Shown here: positions 1-7,792 of the stretch, in pieces
How the letters are laid out: the number at the start of each line of letters is the position of its first letter
Numbering within the stretch: the first letter of the stretch is position 1
NCBI GenBank assembly: GCA_027025615.1
Contig: JALVQM010000067.1
Location: forward strand, 37,904 to 50,304
DNA length: 12,401 nucleotides
Reading direction: 5' to 3'
DNA from: Desulfobacteraceae bacterium
GTDB lineage: Bacteria; Desulfobacterota; Desulfobacteria; Desulfobacterales; Desulfosarcinaceae
The notes under the pieces: generated by a model
Seen by the model: the letters and a program-made list of their open reading frames with translations, nothing else
Database searches by the model: none
Told to the model about the DNA's origin: nothing
Program-made: the position numbers and the translations under genes

Positions 1-173
1 AAATCATCTGAAAGCCTGAAGGCCGACAATTTCTCCGGCTCCAGTTTGCCCTGGTTGAATACCTGGCGGTAAAGAGCAGCCGCATGAAAACGGCCCCGGC
101 CGAAACCGGCCTTCATCCAGCTTTCAAAGTCCTGGTAAGTCGCTTCCAGTATATTGAAGGTTGCTAATGCCAT
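1..173 (-). CDS. Partial N-terminus of an RlmN-like protein (radical-SAM 23S rRNA methyltransferase family)
   Basis: Only the first 57 codons are inside the window; the gene continues past the left edge. The ATG at 173 lies 3 bases after the nadA stop, so the two are probably co-transcribed and translationally coupled. The visible protein starts MALATFNILEATYQDFESWM and continues with a G-F-G-R-G-R-F-H-A-A-A-L-Y-R-Q-V-F-x-x-G-K-L segment. That resembles the small N-terminal helical domain of RlmN/Cfr proteins (pattern: x-G-x-x-x-F-R-A-x-Q-x-Y-x-W-x-x-x-x-G). The radical-SAM CxxxCxxC motif, which would confirm this, is outside the window. The family call is an inference from a short stretch; other proteins with a similar helical N-terminus are possible. 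Confidence 0.4.
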   Translation of the reverse strand, partial: MALATFNILEATYQDFESWMKAGFGRGRFHAAALYRQVFNQGKLEPEKLSAFRLSDD

Positions 174-176
174 GTT

Positions 177-1079
177 TCAACCCAGCTTGACCATTTTTTC
201 TACAGCTTCCAGGGCCGGAAGCCGGATATTCTCCTGGACCTTGACCTGATTCGACATGTTTTCCAGGCAATTTAATACATCTTCAAGGGATATTTTTTTC
301 ATGTTGGGGCAGAGCATCTTTTCCGAAGCAGGATAAAAGCGCTTGCCCGGATTGGCTTTCTGCAATGGATAAAGAAGGCCTGTCTCGGTACCGACGATAA
401 ACTCACGGGCATCCGATTGGGCCGCATGCCGCAACATACCGCTTGTGCTGGCAATGACATCGGCAATCTCCAGGATTTCCGGCCGGCACTCGGGATGGGC
501 CATGAAAACTGCATCCGGGTGTTTCCTGCGGGCAGCTTCAACATCCTTCGGTTTCAGCCTTTCATGGGTAGGACAGAAACCGTCCCAAAGGTGGATCTTT
601 TTTCCGGTCCGGGCAGCCGCGTACATGGCCAGGTTGCGGTCCGGGGTCATCAGCATCTCATCGGCATCCAGACTTTCGGCAACCTGAACCACGTTGGCTG
701 ACGTGCAGCATATGGTTGAAAGGGCCTTTACCTCGGCCGGAGAATTTACATAGGTGACAACCGGCATGGAAGGTAAAGTATCAAGCCTGATCCTGAGGGC
801 CTCGGCAGTTATCATGTCGGCCATCTGGCATCCGGCCTCCATCCGTGGCAAAAGAACGGTCTTTTCAGGCGACAATATGGAAGCTGTCTCGGCCATGAAA
901 TGAACTCCGCAAAAAACTATCACCTCGGCATCTGTCCTGGATGCACGACGGGAAAGTTCCAGGGAATCGCCGCACATGTCGGCCAGAGCCTGGATCTCCG
1001 GCGGCTGATAATTGTGGGCCAGGATGATTGCCTTGCGTTTGCCGGCCACTTGCCTGATTTTGTCTGCAATTGTCGTCAC
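177..1079 (-). CDS. nadA: Quinolinate synthase NadA (4Fe-4S enzyme of NAD biosynthesis)
   Basis: Condenses iminoaspartate (from NadB or aspartate dehydrogenase) with dihydroxyacetone phosphate to give quinolinate, the cytosolic precursor of NAD. From the GTG at 1079 the protein is 300 residues, usual for the short NadA class. The three cluster-binding cysteines are visible: C84 in EAGCQMAD, C169 in WDGFCPTHE and C257 in EKMLCPNMKKI. Other family signatures are AHNYQPPE near residue 21 and YVNSPAEVKA near residue 110. An upstream GTG at 1088 is in frame, but it directly follows TGA-TGA-AAG and has no good Shine-Dalgarno; the GTG at 1079 has AAAGGTG 6 bases upstream and gives the more typical N-terminus. 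No nadB or nadC is in view. The gene appears to have its own promoter and to read into the RlmN-like gene. Confidence 0.95.
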   Translation of the reverse strand: MTTIADKIRQVAGKRKAIILAHNYQPPEIQALADMCGDSLELSRRASRTDAEVIVFCGVHFMAETASILSPEKTVLLPRMEAGCQMADMITAEALRIRLDTLPSMPVVTYVNSPAEVKALSTICCTSANVVQVAESLDADEMLMTPDRNLAMYAAARTGKKIHLWDGFCPTHERLKPKDVEAARRKHPDAVFMAHPECRPEILEIADVIASTSGMLRHAAQSDAREFIVGTETGLLYPLQKANPGKRFYPASEKMLCPNMKKISLEDVLNCLENMSNQVKVQENIRLPALEAVEKMVKLG

Positions 1080-1085
1080 TGGTCG

Positions 1086-1092
1086 CACCTTT
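1086..1092 (-). promoter_or_regulatory. Ribosome binding site that decides the nadA start
   Basis: Read on the minus strand this is AAAGGTG, 6 bases before the GTG at 1079. It overlaps the alternative upstream GTG at 1088, which has no comparable sequence in front of it. This favours the shorter NadA. Confidence 0.5.
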
Positions 1093-1135
1093 CATCAGGA
1101 TATATTCTATGTGCTGAATCCAAATTAAATTGTTA

Positions 1136-1165
1136 ATATTACAGCAGGCTGCCCGGCTTTGTAAA
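1136..1165 (-). promoter_or_regulatory. Candidate sigma-70 promoter for nadA
   Basis: On the minus strand, TTTACA (1160-1165, 5 of 6 matches to the -35 consensus) is followed after 18 bases by TAATAT (1136-1141, 4 of 6 matches to the -10). Transcription would start near 1129, giving a leader of about 50 bases before the nadA start at 1079. Motif match only. Confidence 0.5.
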
Positions 1166-1210
1166 CCTCTTGATATCAAATGGCAATAAAAATGGCTGGT
1201 CAATTTCCGC

Positions 1211-1237
1211 TCGGATTCTAAGGACTCCGAATTTTTT
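1211..1237 (+). terminator. Short hairpin with T-run just past the kinase gene
   Basis: TCGGA (1211-1215) and TCCGA (1226-1230) pair, with further TC/GA pairing inside after one mismatch, followed on the + strand by A and six T (1232-1237). The U-run is on the strand opposite to the neighbouring genes, so for the kinase transcript it is at best a weak hairpin terminator preceded by an A-run. It lies at the 3' end of the kinase gene. Confidence 0.25.
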
Positions 1238-3807
1238 CAATCCCTGGAAACAAGCATGGCCGAAACTTCCGAGGCCAGTTCCTGTAGGGTATAAGGCTTT
1301 TTGATAAAACGGTGGGGACCGGTTTGGACGATATCGCGACAGGCTTCGTCAAGATCGTATCCGCTTGAAAACAGGACCAGCACGTCTGGTTTTATATGCT
1401 GCAAACCTTCGAAAACCTGCCTGCCGTTCATCCGCGGCATAACCATGTCAAGTATTACCAGATCAATATTTTCAAATTCACTTTGATAAACATCAATTGC
1501 TTCTGCACCACTTTCTACGGCAATAACGGTATAGCCAAGGGCTGTAATCATGTCTCTGGTTGATTCCAGGACAACCTTTTCATCGTCCACAAGTAAAATT
1601 TTACCACTTCCCTCAACCAAAGTATCCCTGGGCTGTGAATCGTCCCGAACTTTCTTCTTGGAAGCCGGCAAGTATATGCTGAAAGAAGTTCCCTGCTCCG
1701 GCTGTGACTCAACTTCGATATGTCCTCCATGGTTTTTGATCACCCCGTAAACAGAGGCCAGCCCCAGACCTGTGCCCCGGCCGATTTCCTTGGTGGTAAA
1801 AAAGGGTTCAAAAATCCGCTCCTTTACTTCAGGAGTCATTCCGGTACCGGTATCTCTTATCTCAAGCAGGATATATCTACCCGGCCTCAACATCAGAGTA
1901 ACGCAATCACGGGTTTCAAGTTGCAACCAACGCGACGATACAGTCAAACGGCCACCTTCGGGCATGGCATCAGCGGCATTGACAAACAGGTTCAGCAATA
2001 CCATTTCCATCTGGCTGCGATCGGCATCAATCACTATCGGTAAATCCGGCAAGCGGCAGTCAATGACAATGTTTTTGCGGGTACGCCGGATAACATTAAG
2101 AGCCGTTTCTATCAATTCATTCAAATTTACCGGCACTATGCGATACTTGCCCTTGCGGGCGTAACCCAACAGTTGGCGTGTTAAAGAGGCGCCGCTGTTA
2201 ATTTGTTCCTCGATCCGTTTTAACTTTTCCAAGGCCTCGGGCATCTTGTCCAGATCCAGGCTGAGCAGGGAAATATTTGCCTGGATACCCATCAGTAAGT
2301 TGTTGAAGTCATGTGCTATACCGCCGGCAAGGGTGCCAATTGCCTCCATCTTGTGGGCCTGAAACAACTGCATCTCCAGGCGTCGCTCTTCGGTAACATC
2401 CTCGGCTATACCAACTACTGATATGCAGTCACCATGGCTGGTTTCCACCGGAGCAAGGCTCAATGTAAAAAGCCTTTTCGCACCATCGGATCGAATCATC
2501 TGGATCGAAATCCCACTGGTTGCTTTTCCCTGGCAGCAGACACTTTCAAAAAATTTAGTGTAGGACAAATGGTAATCCTCGGCTACAAACTCATAAAAAC
2601 CCTTGCCCAAGACATCTTTCCTACGGTAGCCGAGTAAATTTTCCCAGGCCGGATTGACATATGTAAAAACCGAGTATCTATCCAGGGTAAAAATTACAAC
2701 CGGAGCATTTTCACTCAAGGACTTGAATCTTTGTTCGCTTGCAACCAATTTGGTTTCGGCAGCCGCTGCAGCGGTTACATCACGTAAAACTAAAAAATAA
2801 CCCAAATGTTTGCCCTTGGCTCCTATTCGGGAAAATTCAGCATCAAACATCTGGACAGCACCTGCCAATTGCCATTTGATTATCCGCTTCACAACCGGCT
2901 TATCCAGACCATTATCAGACTCAAATTTCTGCCATTGAGGAACAAGCTCAGAAATTCTTCTGCCGATAAGATTTTGTTCATCTTCCGGAAACAAGTGCCC
3001 GGCAACGGTGTTCAGGTAAACCAGCCGTAAATCGACGTCTGTTACCATTACCGCATCTCCCATATTTTCCAGTACGATATCTCTTGCAATGGGCACGATA
3101 TCCAGCAACTTGAACCGTAGAATACCCCATAGAAAAGCCGCCCCTGCCACCGGAAAACCGATTGGGGTCAAGTCAAACCTGCCAAGGGGGTTGATATTGA
3201 AAATATACAACGAGTTGCAAAACCATGGCACAAGCGAACCTACCAGAATGGTTACTGCCTGGCCGCGGTAAGGATTGGGAGCGTACAATAAAGAAAAAAC
3301 CAGGAAAAAAGTGCCCAGGGAAAGCAGGATGTACGAATAGGCCGTATGAACCCAAAACCATGGCCCAAAGCTTTGGTTAATCAATAAAAAAGGTCCTTGG
3401 TTAATCCAGTCTACCCGTTTCAGGAACCAGTGATGGCTGGAGTTGGTAAAAGCCATGACAATGGTCACAACCGGAATAATCAAAAGCAAAATCAGCCTTA
3501 GTCCTGATATGGTTTGAATCCGATTTGCATAATAAAGGCCGAAAAGCAGCCAGGCTACAGGCAAAATAACAATTGCTACAAATTGCAGCTTGTAAAAAAA
3601 AAGGACGCTTCCCGGGCTGTGGGCTATGGTTTCACAGACATGTACAAAAGACCATAAAGCCACTGAAGTCATTAAAGTGATAAACGATTTTGTCCCCAGG
3701 GTAGACTTAAAGCGTAAAACATATACCACCAGAGCAAGGCTGCTTACGGTAGCCAACAGCAGGACAAGCGGGTAAGGGTGTACCAACCGATCTAAAAGTG
3801 GGGTCAT
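1237..3807 (-). CDS. Hybrid histidine kinase: 7TM sensor - PAS - PAS - HisKA/HATPase - receiver
   Basis: Membrane-bound sensor kinase of 856 residues. Residues 1-235 are very hydrophobic with about seven helices and resemble the histidine-kinase N-terminal 7TM domain. Two PAS domains follow (about 240-345 and 360-472; V-T-D-V-D-L-R-L-V-Y-L-N and F-T-Y-V-N-P-A-W-E-N). The dimerisation box GGIAHDFNNLL contains the phospho-acceptor H499. The ATPase domain shows the N box (LNLFVNAADAMPEGG, N610), DTGTGM (652-657) and GRGTGLGLA (676-684). The receiver domain (about 736-850) has D741/D742, phospho-acceptor D787 in VILDMVMPRMNG, and K837 in KKP. The ATG is preceded by GGGAG. All catalytic residues are present, so it should be active. 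No separate response regulator or output protein is adjacent, so its target and signal are unknown. The leader contains a dyad able to mask the ribosome binding site. Confidence 0.93.
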   Translation of the reverse strand: MTPLLDRLVHPYPLVLLLATVSSLALVVYVLRFKSTLGTKSFITLMTSVALWSFVHVCETIAHSPGSVLFFYKLQFVAIVILPVAWLLFGLYYANRIQTISGLRLILLLIIPVVTIVMAFTNSSHHWFLKRVDWINQGPFLLINQSFGPWFWVHTAYSYILLSLGTFFLVFSLLYAPNPYRGQAVTILVGSLVPWFCNSLYIFNINPLGRFDLTPIGFPVAGAAFLWGILRFKLLDIVPIARDIVLENMGDAVMVTDVDLRLVYLNTVAGHLFPEDEQNLIGRRISELVPQWQKFESDNGLDKPVVKRIIKWQLAGAVQMFDAEFSRIGAKGKHLGYFLVLRDVTAAAAAETKLVASEQRFKSLSENAPVVIFTLDRYSVFTYVNPAWENLLGYRRKDVLGKGFYEFVAEDYHLSYTKFFESVCCQGKATSGISIQMIRSDGAKRLFTLSLAPVETSHGDCISVVGIAEDVTEERRLEMQLFQAHKMEAIGTLAGGIAHDFNNLLMGIQANISLLSLDLDKMPEALEKLKRIEEQINSGASLTRQLLGYARKGKYRIVPVNLNELIETALNVIRRTRKNIVIDCRLPDLPIVIDADRSQMEMVLLNLFVNAADAMPEGGRLTVSSRWLQLETRDCVTLMLRPGRYILLEIRDTGTGMTPEVKERIFEPFFTTKEIGRGTGLGLASVYGVIKNHGGHIEVESQPEQGTSFSIYLPASKKKVRDDSQPRDTLVEGSGKILLVDDEKVVLESTRDMITALGYTVIAVESGAEAIDVYQSEFENIDLVILDMVMPRMNGRQVFEGLQHIKPDVLVLFSSGYDLDEACRDIVQTGPHRFIKKPYTLQELASEVSAMLVSRD

Positions 3808-3811
3808 TATG

Positions 3812-3899
3812 TGCTCCCGGTATTGGTCGCAAAGGCATTTAGCAGTAATTGCGGTGGTACGGCAGTACTCAGAATGTTAATTCTTATTGGCCGGGAGCA
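3812..3899 (-). promoter_or_regulatory. Long-range dyad in the kinase leader that includes the Shine-Dalgarno
   Basis: On the minus strand, TGCTCCCGG (3891-3899) is repeated as its exact complement CCGGGAGCA (3812-3820), directly upstream of the kinase ATG at 3807. The second arm contains the ribosome binding site GGGAG. A 9-bp, 7-GC pairing in the mRNA would occlude it; the roughly 70-base loop holds two smaller dyads, an AGAAT/ATTCT pair and two GTAC tetranucleotides. Whether it acts as a translational switch is inference. The rest of the 179-base gap up to htpG contains a 10-base palindrome (aaaccggttt, 3913-3922) and no clear terminator. Confidence 0.4.
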
Positions 3900-3986
3900 G
3901 TTTTGTCAACCCAAACCGGTTTTGTGCCCACAACGCAATTGCCGGGCTTGGAAACAACCGTATAATTCGCAGTGGCGAACATTAAT

Positions 3987-5912
3987 TTAACTCAACGCCG
4001 AAGCCATGATGTCTCCTACCATTTTAGAAAAACGGGAGGGATTGTCAATTTTACCTCCTTCGGCAATCAAGGCGATATCATATAATAATTCACTGTACTC
4101 TTTTAATTTTTCATCTTCACGATTGTTTTCATACAGACTTTTTATCCGAGCCATGACCGGGTGCCTGACATTAAGCTCCAGAACCCGCTTGACAGGTGGA
4201 GTATCCTGTCCCGAGGCTTTGAGTATTTTTTCCATGTATGCACTCATGTCCTGCTCTTCACCGGCCAGGCAGGCAAGGGAATTTTCAAGGCGAACCGATG
4301 GTTTTACATCTTTCACCTTGTCAGTCAACTGGCCCTTGATAAAAGCAAAAAGAGCTTTGTATTCTTCCTGGGCCTCTTTTTCATCTTCCTCCAGGTCGAG
4401 ATCTCCTTTTTCAGCGCTTTTAAGGGGCTTGCCGTCATACTCGTTCAAAGCCTGAACGACCCACTCGTCCACAGGATCTGTCATCAACAGGACCTCAAAA
4501 TTCTTGGCCTTGAGTTTTTCCAGGTGGGGACTGTTGAGCAGAGATGTCAGGTTGTCTCCCGTGATATAGTAAATCGCCTTTTGCTCGGAAGACATATTTT
4601 TCACGTAGTCATCCAGGGATATCCACTTGCCCTCGGACTTGGTCGACTTGAAACGGGCCAGGGCAGCCAGTTTGTCTTTACGTAAAGAATCAGTGTAGAT
4701 CCCCTCCTTGAGTATGGCGCCAAACTGTTCCCAGAAAGTTTCGTATTTTTCAGGTTCCATCTCGGCCAGGTATTCCAGCACTTTCTTTACCAGGTTTTTT
4801 CGAATATTCATCACCAGCCGATCCTGTTGAAGAATTTCCCGGCTGACGTTCAGATTCAAATCCGGTGCATCAACCACGCCCTTGATGAAACGCAAATACT
4901 CGGGCAGTATCTCCTTGCAGTCATCCATAATGAAAACGCGCTTGCAATAGAGCTGGATGCCGTGCTTACGATCGACCTGAAAAAGGTCGAAGGGCGCCTT
5001 GGCGGGAATATAGAGTAAAGCATCATACTCGGTGGTACCCTCGAACTTCAGGTGCAGGTGGGCCAGAGGTGGATTCCAATCGTGGGCCAGGTGTTTGTAG
5101 AACTCCTCGTATTCCTGCTGGCTGACTTCGTCCTTGGGACGGGTCCAGATAGCCTTCATGGAGTTGAGGGTTTCTTCCTTGATTACTCTTCGGGTTGTTT
5201 CACCAATCGGCTTGCCGTCCTTGTCTTTTATGATTTGATCATCAGGCAAGGGTTCTTCGCGCTCCACATCCATGACAATCGGATAAGCTACGAAGTCGGA
5301 GTACTGCTTGACAATACGGCGGATAACCCATTGGTCTGTATAATCAGGCTCATCGGCCTGCCTTTTTTTAAGGTGCAGGGTTATGGTAGTGCCACGGCTT
5401 TCTTTTTGGGTTTGCTCTATGGTAAAGGTTCCGTCGCCGGTAGATTCCCACTTGACAGCACTGTCTGACCCGGCTGCTCTGGTAACAAGGGTTACCTTGT
5501 CCGCCACCATGAAGGCACTGTAGAAACCTACGCCGAACTGGCCGATCAACTCGGGAGTAAGCCCTCCTTCCTGGGCCTGCTCGAGGGCTTCAAGAAAAGC
5601 GGAGGTTCCACTTTTGGCGATTGTTCCTATGTTTTCAAGCACCTCCTCGTAGGTCATCCCAATTCCGTTGTCAGATACTTCCAGGGTTTGGGCAATTCCG
5701 TCAGGCTTTATCTTGATCTTGAAATCAGGGTCGTTTTCCAGAAGCTTATCATCTGTCTGAGCTTTAAATCGCAGCTTGTCGATGGCATCCGATGCGTTTG
5801 ATATCAGTTCCCGCAAAAAAATGTCCCTGTTGGAGTAAAGTGAATTGATAATCAGATTGAGAACTTGTTGAACCTCAGTTTTGAAAGCATGAGTTTGTTT
5901 GTTACTCGACAT
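3987..5912 (-). CDS. htpG: Molecular chaperone HtpG (bacterial Hsp90)
   Basis: ATP-dependent cytosolic chaperone that works on late folding intermediates with the DnaK system. At 641 residues it has the usual bacterial length (E. coli HtpG is 624). The GHKL ATPase domain has all signature boxes: ELISNASDAIDKLRF (E35, N39, D42), DNGIGM (D81 onward), GTIAKSGTSAFL (96-107) and IGQFGVGFYSAFMVADKV (123-140). The middle domain contains RVFIMDD and the LNVSREILQQDR segment with the conserved catalytic-loop arginine; the C-terminal dimerisation domain follows and there is no eukaryotic MEEVD tail. The ATG at 5912 follows GGGGGAAA. It appears to be transcribed from its own promoter. No anomalies were noticed. 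Confidence 0.97.
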   Translation of the reverse strand: MSSNKQTHAFKTEVQQVLNLIINSLYSNRDIFLRELISNASDAIDKLRFKAQTDDKLLENDPDFKIKIKPDGIAQTLEVSDNGIGMTYEEVLENIGTIAKSGTSAFLEALEQAQEGGLTPELIGQFGVGFYSAFMVADKVTLVTRAAGSDSAVKWESTGDGTFTIEQTQKESRGTTITLHLKKRQADEPDYTDQWVIRRIVKQYSDFVAYPIVMDVEREEPLPDDQIIKDKDGKPIGETTRRVIKEETLNSMKAIWTRPKDEVSQQEYEEFYKHLAHDWNPPLAHLHLKFEGTTEYDALLYIPAKAPFDLFQVDRKHGIQLYCKRVFIMDDCKEILPEYLRFIKGVVDAPDLNLNVSREILQQDRLVMNIRKNLVKKVLEYLAEMEPEKYETFWEQFGAILKEGIYTDSLRKDKLAALARFKSTKSEGKWISLDDYVKNMSSEQKAIYYITGDNLTSLLNSPHLEKLKAKNFEVLLMTDPVDEWVVQALNEYDGKPLKSAEKGDLDLEEDEKEAQEEYKALFAFIKGQLTDKVKDVKPSVRLENSLACLAGEEQDMSAYMEKILKASGQDTPPVKRVLELNVRHPVMARIKSLYENNREDEKLKEYSELLYDIALIAEGGKIDNPSRFSKMVGDIMASALS

Positions 5913-5979
5913 GGTTTCCCCCGTATTGTTTAGTGAATCTTATCCAACAATTAGAGCGTCAGTACTTTACAGATCGACA

Positions 5980-6009
5980 ATAAAATGAAACATAATCAAA
6001 AAATGTCAA
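5980..6009 (-). promoter_or_regulatory. Candidate sigma-70 promoter for htpG
   Basis: On the minus strand a perfect TTGACA (6004-6009) is followed after 18 bases by TTTTAT (5980-5985, 4 of 6 matches). The start would be near 5973, about 60 bases before the htpG ATG. I see no CIRCE dyad and no convincing heat-shock sigma-32 type -10 box, so heat control is not evident from the sequence. Confidence 0.45.
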
Positions 6010-6131
6010 GCAACAGTCCGCCCATCAGAACCAATCAGGCCTGTTGGCGTCAAACTGCCTTTTTTGCATGCATTATTTGGAGTTCTTCAACCAGGTTATG
6101 ATTTACATCCAGTTGTGAAACAAAATCTTAC

Positions 6132-6141
6132 CTGTGCACAG
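6132..6141. repeat. 10-base perfect palindrome upstream of the flavoprotein promoter
   Basis: CTGTGCACAG is self-complementary and is followed immediately by a second palindrome, CCCATGGG (6143-6150). They sit 20-40 bases upstream of the candidate -35 of the flavoprotein gene, where an activator or repressor could bind. The remaining gap (5913-6259) shows no gene longer than a few codons. Confidence 0.3.
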
Positions 6142-6168
6142 CCCCATGGGTTTGGCTAATAAAAAGAT

Positions 6169-6198
6169 TTCGCACTTTGCAAAAATCTACATTATACT
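6169..6198 (+). promoter_or_regulatory. Candidate promoter for the flavoprotein gene
   Basis: TTCGCA (6169-6174, 4 of 6) and TATACT (6193-6198, 5 of 6) are separated by 18 bases. Transcription would start near 6205, about 55 bases before the ATG at 6260. The -10 is good and the -35 weak. Confidence 0.4.
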
Positions 6199-6234
6199 AT
6201 TGGCACAGATACAATTAAGAGGGTAAATAAAATT

Positions 6235-6258
6235 ATGCATCACGGAAAGCCGGATTAA
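6235..6258 (+). CDS. Possible 7-codon leader ORF before the flavoprotein gene
   Basis: ATG at 6235 opens a 7-codon frame (M-H-H-G-K-P-D) that stops at 6256-6258, one base before the flavoprotein ATG at 6260. AAGAGGG (6217-6223) lies 11 bases upstream of it, a better ribosome binding sequence than the GGAAAG (6244-6249) in front of the main start. It could couple translation of the main gene or could be chance. Confidence 0.2.
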   Translation: MHHGKPD

Positions 6259-6259
6259 A

Positions 6260-7792
6260 ATGATTATCCAAACACATACCAATTCTTCTGGCTCTTATGA
6301 TTTATGTGTCATTGGAGCTGGTCCGGGCGGTTTTGCCGGAGCCATCCGGGCAACCGATTTTGACAAGAAGGTTTGTCTTGTGGAAGGCGGTGAAATCGGT
6401 GGTACGGCTGTCAGGTGGGGGGCCCTGGCCTCCAAGACATTGTGGGAGCTTGCCAAGGATTACGCGGTTGCATCAAAAACCGATCGCGGTTACAGATCAT
6501 CAGCCCTGCGGGTATACTACCGCTCCGTCAAAGAGACCGTTTTACAGGCCATTGCCGAAAAACAGGAACAAATGCTTACCCAATTGCAAAATCTGTCTCC
6601 TGCTGAATCGAAGGGGGCCGGTACGGTTGATTTTTTTCGCGGCTGGGCCAAGTTCTTAGACGAGCACACCGTTGAAATACAAATGTCCAATGCCAGCCGC
6701 CGGATTATCAAAGCCGGATATTTTCTCATTGCCACCGGATCCCGGCCAAGAAACTTCCCTGGTTTTGAATGCGATCAAATTCACCTGTTGAATTCTGATG
6801 GCGTCCTGGGACTTTCAAATTTCCCCAGGCGCCTGATGATCATCGGTGCCGGAGTGACCGGTTGTGAATATGCCACAATTTTTTCCAACTTCCGGCAAAG
6901 TAAAGTTTACCTGGTTGATAACCAATCCCAGATCCTGCCATATGAGGATGAAGACATCAGCACATTTGTCAGTAATAATCTGGAAGCAAACGGTGTCACT
7001 ATTTACCACTCGGCACAGTTGCACGACATAACTTATCATGACCATGAGTTAGAAGTAGCCCTCAAGACGGCAAAAGGAAAAATAATCACAAAAAGGGTGG
7101 ACACCGTCCTTTTTTCCATTGGCAGGCAGCCCAACCTTGAAAGGCTAAACCTGGAAGCTGTGGCCGTCGAACCGGACCCAGGCGGATACCTGGTCAGTGA
7201 TGACAATTGTTGTGTCCGTGCCAACATATACGCAGCAGGCGACGTTACTCACCGTCCAGCCCTGGTAAACATGGCCGTCATGGAAAGCCGCCGGGCTGTA
7301 CGGCACATGTTTACCGGACACTGCAACCCTTTTAACTACACTAATCTCTGTTCAGTTATGTTTTTTTATCCTGCTGCGGCTGCTGTCGGGTTGAACGAAA
7401 AAACCTGTCGCATGAGAAAAATCCCTTACAGGGCTGCAACTTATTCCAACGCCTTGCTGACCCGCTCAATCGCCATGCGGGCCACCAGCGGTTTTGTCAA
7501 GATCATGGTAAGTGACGACGATCGTCAAACAATCCTTGGTATGCGAGCGGCCGGGCCCCAGGTTTCAAATACTATCATGGCAATCGCCCTGCTGATGGAC
7601 CAGGGGTCAGGTATAGATGATGTCCTCAAATCGATGTATCCCCATCCGACCATGAGCGAGGGTATCCAGGAATGTTTAAGACTGCTGCAGGGTAAATCGG
7701 TTTTCAAACCGGGAGCGTTTCCTGATCTTATTCGTCTCAAACGCTGGTCTCCTGAGAACGGTTTCGGGTCCTTATCATCTGAACCGCAGTAA
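6260..7792 (+). CDS. Lipoamide-dehydrogenase-like FAD/NAD(P) oxidoreductase lacking the redox disulfide
   Basis: A 510-residue class I pyridine-nucleotide-disulfide oxidoreductase fold, cytosolic. Visible parts are the FAD motif VIGAGPGGFAGA (G19, G21, G24), the NAD(P) motif MIIGAGVTGCEYA (G196, G198, G201) with D220 at the end of the next strand, the second FAD motif IYAAGDVTHRP (G327, D328) and the C-terminal dimerisation domain with HPTMSE (H462, E467). The family's CxxxxC active site normally reads GGTCxNxGCxPSK; here it is GGTAVRWGALASK, with alanine at both positions (A50, A55). It therefore cannot be a dithiol dehydrogenase or reductase by the normal mechanism. Relatives lacking one or both cysteines act as transhydrogenases (SthA-like) or quinone reductases (LpdA of mycobacteria), so a hydride transfer role is likely. 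The substrate is unknown. The last 56 bases overlap the convergent transporter gene. Confidence 0.88.
   Translation: MIIQTHTNSSGSYDLCVIGAGPGGFAGAIRATDFDKKVCLVEGGEIGGTAVRWGALASKTLWELAKDYAVASKTDRGYRSSALRVYYRSVKETVLQAIAEKQEQMLTQLQNLSPAESKGAGTVDFFRGWAKFLDEHTVEIQMSNASRRIIKAGYFLIATGSRPRNFPGFECDQIHLLNSDGVLGLSNFPRRLMIIGAGVTGCEYATIFSNFRQSKVYLVDNQSQILPYEDEDISTFVSNNLEANGVTIYHSAQLHDITYHDHELEVALKTAKGKIITKRVDTVLFSIGRQPNLERLNLEAVAVEPDPGGYLVSDDNCCVRANIYAAGDVTHRPALVNMAVMESRRAVRHMFTGHCNPFNYTNLCSVMFFYPAAAAVGLNEKTCRMRKIPYRAATYSNALLTRSIAMRATSGFVKIMVSDDDRQTILGMRAAGPQVSNTIMAIALLMDQGSGIDDVLKSMYPHPTMSEGIQECLRLLQGKSVFKPGAFPDLIRLKRWSPENGFGSLSSEPQ

Noticed and set aside
4161..4685. A 174-codon open frame on the + strand inside htpG
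   Set aside because: It lies wholly antisense to the well-conserved htpG and shows no domain or ribosome binding site; it is a by-product of the coding bias of htpG.
6038..6066. CAGGCCTG palindrome and T-run resembling a rightward terminator
   Set aside because: The stem that could abut the T-run is only about 3 bp, and no rightward gene ends here.
5913..6259. CIRCE or sigma-32 type heat-shock control of htpG
   Set aside because: No TTAGCACTC-type dyad and no CCCCAT-type -10 box found; only a sigma-70-like pair is visible.
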